DNA of 64,000 nucleotides, taken from Tumebacillus amylolyticus. Lineage in GTDB: Bacteria; Bacillota; Bacilli; Tumebacillales; Tumebacillaceae. Under the pieces are notes generated by a model. That model was given only the letters and a program-made list of their open reading frames with translations. It was not told the DNA's origin and did no database searches. The position numbers were made by a program, and so were the translations under genes. The DNA lies in contig NZ_JAEQNB010000001.1 of assembly GCF_016722965.1 (NCBI RefSeq), forward strand, positions 372,001 to 436,000, written 5' to 3'. Below, piece after piece: positions 60,601-64,000 of this stretch; position 1 is the stretch's first letter; each line of letters starts with the position of its first letter.

Positions 60601-62908
60601 ATGGTATGAACAGATCAACCCGCAACTCACCGACCCGGAGGGCAAGTACGGCTGGGACGTACCGAACGGCACGTGGAAAGTCGTCTATGAAAAAGACGGC
60701 TACGACGTCTCCGAAAGCGCCGCGATGGACGTACCGCCGCCGCGCTTCAACGTCAACACTCCGATGATCTCCAACCTGCCGCCGCAGTTGACGGTCCATC
60801 CGGCCCAATCTTCGAACAGCGGCACGACGCTTGAGATCACCACCGACAAGTATGTCAGAACGGATTCCCTGACGACGAACTCCGTAACGCTCACCGTCGA
60901 CGGAACTCCGGTCACGGGAACTCTCACAGCAGGTGGTGCGCGCACAGATAGCAACAACGTCTCGCTCGCTCGCACGTTCACATTCACAACAACTCAGAAG
61001 CTCACCGTCGGCAAGCAAGTACTCGTAACCCTGCTCGCTTCCGACATCGTCTCCTACGCAGGCATCGCGTCTGAGCCGGATGCAGACCTCGACACCGTGA
61101 CGCAAACCGTCCCGGTGCAAGCGGCCGACACCCAAGCTCCGACCCTGAGCACGGCAGTGCTTGGCGCCAACGGGGACGTGGTGACGCTTATGTTCAACGA
61201 AGCCCTGAACACGAAAAAAGCCTTGGCAGGCTCTTCCTTCACCCTGCAAGGTTCCACCGTCACCCCGCAGTCTGTCGAGTACGGCGTTGACGGGCAAAGT
61301 GTCAAACTGTTCCTGAACGGCAAAGTCGCAACGTCCGGCGTCAAAGTGAACGTCGTGGCAGGTGGGGTAGAGGACGCTTCGCACAACGGATCGGGCGCGC
61401 TCACCGCAGCGCTGACCGACAATTCCGTTTCCAGCGACGCAACGCTCAAAACCCTGCTCGTCGCGGGCGGTTCCTACCCGATGACGCCGACGTTCTCGCC
61501 AAACATCACGTCGTACAAAATTTCCGTCCCCGACAACCTGACCACGACGACGATTCGCGCGGTCCCGACGAACAACGGAGCGACGTTGCGTCTGGACGGC
61601 TACGTTCTCACCGCGAATCTCGACCGTGAAATCGCGTTGCAAAAAACGGGCGAAACGGTCATCCCGCTCGGTGTCACGGCGGGAGACGGGACGACGACCC
61701 GCCAATACGAGCTGCGCATCTCGCACGGCTACGTGCCGCCGGTCTACAACGGCGGCGGTTCCACAAGCAATACTTCGAACGGCACCTTGACGCTGAACGA
61801 TGTGAAAAAACTCCTGCGCGACTCCGCGCTCACGATGGATCTGGCTTCTGCCAAGGCTCCTCTGAGCCTCCAAGCGGACGCGCTCGCCTACCTCAAGGAC
61901 CAAGGAGCCAAGATCGTACTGAAGCAAACAGAAGGCACGATCACGCTCCCGGCGAACGTGTTTGGCGATCAGATCGAGAAGCAAGTGGGCGCACTCGACA
62001 GCAAAATCACGTTGACCTTCAACTGGAACGCCATCACAGGCGACACCGCCTCGAAGTGGTTCAAGCAAGCGCAGCAGCGTGATGCTTCTTACCACGCCGC
62101 ATCGTCCGCTCTGCAACTGACCGTCACGGCAACGTCCGGCAGCAAAACCAGTACGCTCAACCCGATGGGAGCTCTGGAAGTTCAACTGGCGATTCCGCAA
62201 GTGGTCGACTCCCGCAAAGCAGGCGTCTACGAATACGATGCAACCACGGAGACGTGGACCTACCTGCGCGCAACGCTCGACAAGCAAACGAACGTCTTGA
62301 CGGCACGGGTCAGCGGCGGTCAACCGCTCGCCCTGTTCCTCTATGACAAAACGTTCACCGACACCACCGGCCATTGGGCGCAAAGCTCCATCGAACGCCT
62401 GGCCGCGCATCACATCATCGCAGGCAAAACGGAGACGGAGTTCGGTCCGGAGAGCAGCATCAACCGCGCCGAGTTCGTCTCGCTGATCGACCGCCTGTTG
62501 AATTTGCCGAACCCGATCAAGCAAACGACCTTCAGCGACGTCGCCAACGGCGACTGGTACGAAGGAAGTGTGTCCCGCGCCGCTGGTCTTGGCATCGTCC
62601 ACGGCCGCGAAGACAACCGCTTCGCACCGGAAGGCTTGATCACCCGCGAAGAGATGGTTGTGATGATCGCAAACGCGCTGCAATTTGACGGCAAGATCGC
62701 CGTGATCTCGCCGGAGGAGCAAGCGAAACTGCTCGCTCCGTTTGCAGACGCCAACGACATCTCCGACTGGGCGCGTTCCTCGTTCGCACAGGCGATCAAA
62801 CTGGGCCTCGTCAGCGGCGTTTCCCCGGATGAATTGGCACCGGGCGACCTCCTGACCCGCGCACAAGCAGCGGTGATTCTCGACCGTTATCCACAAACAA
62901 CCCTGTAA
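54656..62908 (+). CDS. giant S-layer-anchored multidomain surface protein
   Basis: 2,750 residues from ATG 54656 (AAGGGTGAGG upstream). A signal peptide (LLTGALVANLVVPAFALPSRAGAAE) begins it. Domains in order: a PD40/TolB-like propeller (~residues 45-465) with repeats such as SISADGGRVAFVSESSDLV; three fibronectin-III-like modules (~470-770); Ig-like and carboxypeptidase-regulatory-type beta modules (~960-1130 with IANAAVTLFNADNGR); many more beta modules; a helical hydrophobic part (~1855-1930) with Cys; a further CarboxypepD-like module; bacterial Ig and cadherin-like modules; three C-terminal SLH domains (TFTDTTGHWAQSS, TFSDVANGDWYEGS, PFADANDISDWARSS). SLH domains bind cell-wall pyruvylated polymers. 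Probable role: surface structure or contact, possibly glycan or protein binding. No enzyme site was recognised. Third-position use changes from G/T-rich to C-rich along the gene. Confidence 0.88.
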   Translation: MGRDKGRKRPWYLRGPWSVLLTGALVANLVVPAFALPSRAGAAELPSGDWNFNEKVSRSSAGAEGNGISDHARITKDGRFVVFESNASTLVDGAGYEWQVYLHDRQTGSTELISKGLDGQVANAFSTWPSVSDDGRYVVYQSKATNLVQETAGQNPDGFDAFDRVYLFDRVTQSTRLVSVAPTGAPADYFSQVPVISGDGQWVAFASEASNLAQDSVQYQWRLYLHNVQSGMTEMVRNGGESMDVDALEPPSIAENGQYVAFRSRASWNADDLNETDDIYRYDRSTQSVSLVSRAESGKAGNGLSSSASISADGGRVAFVSESSDLVADDTNGVSDVFVWDQNSPNLMRVSVTENGEQADGRSLMPSLSPNGDKVAFASHAFNLLAAEIPVDANRMPDPSLVYVHNLTSHSVQLASQPYQGMLSGEETNPALSDSGALAFRGDSENLAPFTDPNTNYSYGSLYVAQNASTLPSWPVGSKLTGEATASGVTLQWPALPGQDVIGYKVYRTNTHKELLGATDGSTTSFTVSNRTEEELQDGFQVEAVSHSYQTSWGSGPMLVKGWNDHQAPTWPESPMLEYSTYEGYISIFVTPQAADNVAVAGYRLYSVNPTTKAETVLKDSPWSGFEFESGDLLPDTEYTVLAKAYDAAGNESEPTPTKVFRTPAGIVKQTGTLSKSDISGGFHLSWTPGDNTISSYEVWDVTPGTNPSMLKDGISATSPQYDVTHLPPGSYTFVVRGRNASRQVAYETNTVTVTVAGAKLLLAVDRTGMSGSTLAPGASQAVTVTGLPNSSVTVTVNYDKWDTSNKPYVKTHETMSVPMTESSTQGVYKGTLKLAENTATITSISASQADPNGGDPATASVQGLPWQVWGSWEATVTVPAELTRPLQYRVVLSSKSTGVSQTKVLNDSGTLSFVRLPEASDYQWQLFDSFGHKIMESTNAVSIYGGLKQLESLDVKVTTIQVKVTEDDNTTPIANAAVTLFNADNGRYVGQVTTDANGVTRLYTLTDRQVQNLQVRLLVDENVYQRPEPQSFALNLEQLNQKTIAVHKLQKGKLQGHVVSNGKPINEAVVSVSGNVQGRFYSEQVKTDRDGFYSFDLFAGDATVNVVLPSQFEYGSESRNVKVEGNSTTTADFSIAALQVANLKIKLYTKYSSDTEWQGPLPIDWTVGIHMHVTVNGAGVSSDSVVLRGQKPGDKVNVCIDGTEGNLSKVCVDAPIGEDMNAVAEIRLQENSTDIFGSLRLPAAAGALRMWSGALYDQNNNMLDYLFGNSSAFRFKPKTEGPMKLVFNAEGNVYGATYQKSVNVNLIKGTPQNLGTLDLTRSGVFATQEGNSLQTSTPQLRPGQNGTLRAAYKATRDVSNAKLTFRIPDGTDAVANSVVINEVTATADQVDLVSKPGFAIVKLGNVTKGQAGVVRISFQVQDNYRGTELLSDATISFDGSNGEEVLGQVKISTSLISLTAPLRTNALTWTVTGTGPINGEVSVYEGQQLLGKTTAGAGGVWAMSLTLPDPKGDKLFHLQAVSTDGDGNAIRSKVTDVSYEPNEPVLQEMTMRQGDSRIVTLDLTKGVPRFPYVVRPWDGFYFDLKFNDPTKVENVKVHLGHGANETVGIAKLGDDNLWHVEMSGVSSVGEGIYVTFDRKKAPPVPITQVPTEAQARDRMPAGMRDVTIDSKEMLHTTGNVTTGHVDLTLPDSQMGLGVDVSMEENLTYTPTVEEQQKAAATGIPVYGLSFDVKEEDGKQVSYLSGYVQKPNTNLSVNAGLNLLVSALNNTSSQTTISPQYSAAGGNIVNAVKVTGKIVWNEKDALYKGGNDIQQTKQNIDGRFDVEKKFDQVVDLAVRANSCPGGQVWNSSIEMTNNLIIAGEVTKWALNLAGAVLAPETLGASLVFNIAGNLLQSGVDMVVDARLKSLNDHISQMGDCAKPKDDSNNENGGSQPTASPVWIYDPSGFVYETFEDNPVADVKATVYYLDAQSNQWIPWDAEWYEQINPQLTDPEGKYGWDVPNGTWKVVYEKDGYDVSESAAMDVPPPRFNVNTPMISNLPPQLTVHPAQSSNSGTTLEITTDKYVRTDSLTTNSVTLTVDGTPVTGTLTAGGARTDSNNVSLARTFTFTTTQKLTVGKQVLVTLLASDIVSYAGIASEPDADLDTVTQTVPVQAADTQAPTLSTAVLGANGDVVTLMFNEALNTKKALAGSSFTLQGSTVTPQSVEYGVDGQSVKLFLNGKVATSGVKVNVVAGGVEDASHNGSGALTAALTDNSVSSDATLKTLLVAGGSYPMTPTFSPNITSYKISVPDNLTTTTIRAVPTNNGATLRLDGYVLTANLDREIALQKTGETVIPLGVTAGDGTTTRQYELRISHGYVPPVYNGGGSTSNTSNGTLTLNDVKKLLRDSALTMDLASAKAPLSLQADALAYLKDQGAKIVLKQTEGTITLPANVFGDQIEKQVGALDSKITLTFNWNAITGDTASKWFKQAQQRDASYHAASSALQLTVTATSGSKTSTLNPMGALEVQLAIPQVVDSRKAGVYEYDATTETWTYLRATLDKQTNVLTARVSGGQPLALFLYDKTFTDTTGHWAQSSIERLAAHHIIAGKTETEFGPESSINRAEFVSLIDRLLNLPNPIKQTTFSDVANGDWYEGSVSRAAGLGIVHGREDNRFAPEGLITREEMVVMIANALQFDGKIAVISPEEQAKLLAPFADANDISDWARSSFAQAIKLGLVSGVSPDELAPGDLLTRAQAAVILDRYPQTTL

Positions 62909-63495
62909 GTTGGAAAAAAAGAGCCGTGCCTTTCGAGGTCACGGCTCTTTTTTCGTTTCTATCCTCATAGATTGATAGAAACCAGCAAACAGGGAGGACG
63001 TCCTACCATGAGCCTGATCATCCGCCAAGCAACCCTCGAAGACTTTGCACCCATCCACAAGTTACTCACAGCCGCCGGGTTGTCCACAAACGGACTCGGC
63101 GATCACATCCACAACTACCTCGCCGTGGAAAACCCGAACGAATCGAAACTTGTGGGCACCGTAGGCTTGGAAACGTACCAAGAACACGAACGTTTGTACG
63201 GTCTGATGCGGTCGCTCGTTCTGGAAAACTCCGCTTTGCAAGCGAAGATGGGGATGGAGCTGTTGCGCCTCTTTTTTGCCTATGCCGAGACGAAGGAACT
63301 CTCGGCGTTGTACTTATTCACAAAATCCACAGGTTTGGACCTGTTTATCCACATGGGGTTTTCCACAATCGAGGCAGAGGCGTTGCCCGCGTGTATTCGC
63401 CAGTCTCCATCCTACCTCGCGTATGCCGGACAGGAGATCATTCCGATGGTCCATGTGTACAAGTCCACAACTTATCCACATAGCCCTGTGGATAT
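62887..63495. promoter_or_regulatory. cluster of DnaA boxes around the GNAT gene
   Basis: Exact TTATNCACA boxes are at 62887-62895, 63314-63322, 63345-63353 and 63472-63480. One-mismatch copies include 63080-63088 (TTGTCCACA), 63359-63367 (TTTTCCACA) and 63487-63495 (reverse strand). Further ATCCACA-type hexamers at 63053, 63107 and 63325 raise the density. The motif falls in different codon phases, so it is not a protein repeat. Confidence 0.65.
62914..62953 (+). terminator. rho-independent terminator after the S-layer gene
   Basis: An A-run, GAGCCGTG and CACGGCTC around an 11-base loop, then a T-run. Confidence 0.9.
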
Positions 63496-63508
63496 TGTGG
63501 GTAACTAA
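63008..63508 (+). CDS. GNAT-family N-acetyltransferase (YwlB-like position)
   Basis: 166 residues from ATG 63008 (GGGAGG ~10 bases upstream; TTG 62972 is before it). IIRQATLEDFAPIHKLLTAAGL at the start and LVLENSALQAKMGMELLRLFF, the acetyl-CoA loop region, are GNAT features; LYLFTKSTGLDLFIHMGF follows the usual C-terminal strand. It resembles small acetyltransferases of the ArsN2/YwlB kind. In B. subtilis ywlB lies just before ywlC, as here. Substrate not known. Its coding region is unusual in being packed with DnaA boxes. Confidence 0.82.
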   Translation: MSLIIRQATLEDFAPIHKLLTAAGLSTNGLGDHIHNYLAVENPNESKLVGTVGLETYQEHERLYGLMRSLVLENSALQAKMGMELLRLFFAYAETKELSALYLFTKSTGLDLFIHMGFSTIEAEALPACIRQSPSYLAYAGQEIIPMVHVYKSTTYPHSPVDIVGN

Positions 63509-63525
63509 GAACAAACGTTCCTACG

Positions 63526-63554
63526 TTGGAATTTCCCCGAACTTTGCCTATACT
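63526..63554 (+). promoter_or_regulatory. promoter of sua5
   Basis: -35 TTGGAA (63526-63531), a 17-base spacer and -10 TATACT (63549-63554), 32 bases before the sua5 start. Confidence 0.6.
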
Positions 63555-63586
63555 GGATAGGACAATGAAAATGGGCAGGGATTCCA

Positions 63587-64000
63587 ATGAGCATCGAAAC
63601 ACAACGATTTGGCACAGGTCCAGACGACCTTGAACGTGCCGCACACATGCTTCGTGACGGTCTGACCGTGGCGTTTCCGACGGAGACCGTCTATGGATTG
63701 GGTGCCAATGCACTCGATGCAGAAGCGGTGAGTCAAATTTTTGCAGCCAAGGGGCGACCGTCCGACAATCCACTGATTGTCCACATCGCCCGTGAACAAG
63801 ATCTTCACCCGCTGGTCACGCACATTCCGGATCAAGCACGTCTGTGCATGGAACGTTTTTGGCCGGGGCCGTTGACGTTGATCTTGCCGTGTACAGATCG
63901 AGTGCCGACGACGGTAACGGCCGGGCTTTCGACGGTGGGCATTCGCATGCCTGATCATGATACCGCGTTGCAACTGATCGCGATGGCGGGCGTGCCACTG
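63587..64000 (+). CDS. ywlC: threonylcarbamoyl-AMP synthase (Sua5/YwlC), start of gene; cut by window end
   Basis: 138 codons are visible from ATG 63587 with no stop before the window end; the full protein is normally ~340 residues. AFPTETVYGLGANALD, IFAAKGRPSDNPLIVHI and ERFWPGPLTLIL are the Sua5/YrdC signatures that bind ATP, threonine and bicarbonate. It makes threonylcarbamoyl-AMP for the t6A modification of ANN-decoding tRNAs. A GGCAGGG site and a TTGGAA/TATACT promoter precede it. Only the catalytic YrdC-like part is covered here. Confidence 0.93.
   Translation, partial: MSIETQRFGTGPDDLERAAHMLRDGLTVAFPTETVYGLGANALDAEAVSQIFAAKGRPSDNPLIVHIAREQDLHPLVTHIPDQARLCMERFWPGPLTLILPCTDRVPTTVTAGLSTVGIRMPDHDTALQLIAMAGVPL

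Noticed and set aside
57512-62896. 1,794-codon open frame antisense to the S-layer gene
   Set aside because: High G+C and biased third positions leave long antisense frames open; no ribosome site, and the sense strand has a signal peptide and SLH domains.
1-64000. CRISPR array, rRNA or tRNA genes
   Set aside because: No regularly spaced repeats and no tRNA- or rRNA-like sequences were found on reading the window.

Overview
This 64 kb window is chromosomal DNA from an endospore-forming Bacillota bacterium, G+C-rich by eye and with mostly C/G-ending codons. The sporulation and germination genes (spoIIE, spo0F, spoIIR, a gerA-B-C operon, a YhcN-type lipoprotein) and two gene orders conserved in Bacilli (spoIIE-yabS-yabT-tilS-hpt-ftsH, and rho-rpmE-tdk-prfA-prmC-spoIIR-GNAT-sua5) point to Bacilli. 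Overall the style resembles Alicyclobacillaceae such as Tumebacillus; this is an impression from gene content, not a database result. I saw no rRNA, tRNA, transposase, prophage or CRISPR array.

Layout. 1-2.5 kb: two tandem acyl-CoA dehydrogenases and the G-protein chaperone meaB. 2.5-4.4 kb: arylamine N-acetyltransferase, and on the minus strand a DUF4870 protein and comEB. 4.4-17.3 kb: spoIIE with a Spo0A-type promoter, the VWA and kinase genes, a split ThrE-type exporter, tilS, hpt, ftsH, an HD-GYP phosphodiesterase and fhs. 17.3-22.5 kb: nadA-nadB-nadC, coaX, def and a 59-residue coiled-coil ORF. 22.5-30.7 kb: a LacI regulator with repeated operators, a glycogen-debranching-type enzyme, a maltodextrin-type ABC importer and an alpha-glucosidase. 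30.7-34.7 kb: a non-coding structured stretch, a 38-residue membrane peptide, then spo0F under a sigma-H-type promoter followed closely by kal and kce (lysine-fermentation type enzymes), fba and tal. 34.8-42.8 kb: a membrane protein, dapH-dapL, an M1-type peptidase, glpX, rho and a radical SAM protein. 42.8-44.7 kb: a putative peptide-signalling module, namely an HTH-TPR regulator (RRNPP architecture) plus a small exported peptide carrying a repeated WWNE(T/P)GPNH motif. 44.7-54.3 kb: rpmE, tdk, YhcN lipoprotein, gerA-B-C, a DUF1385 gene, prfA, prmC, spoIIR. 54.6-64 kb: a 2,750-residue S-layer-anchored protein, a GNAT acetyltransferase whose gene is dense in DnaA boxes, and the start of sua5/ywlC.

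How it works together. Much of the window is a Bacilli housekeeping-plus-sporulation backbone into which accessory units are set: the maltodextrin cassette (import, debranching, hydrolysis, own repressor), the kal-kce pair placed in the spo0F transcription unit, the HTH-TPR/peptide pair, and the giant surface protein. The most promising novel items are the putative WWNE(T/P)GPNH signalling pair, the DnaA-box cluster at 62.9-63.5 kb, the linkage of kal-kce to the sigma-H promoter of spo0F, and tandem Spo0A-like boxes at the nadA promoter. All start-site choices rest on visible ribosome binding sites; all functions rest on recognised motifs and have not been searched against databases.
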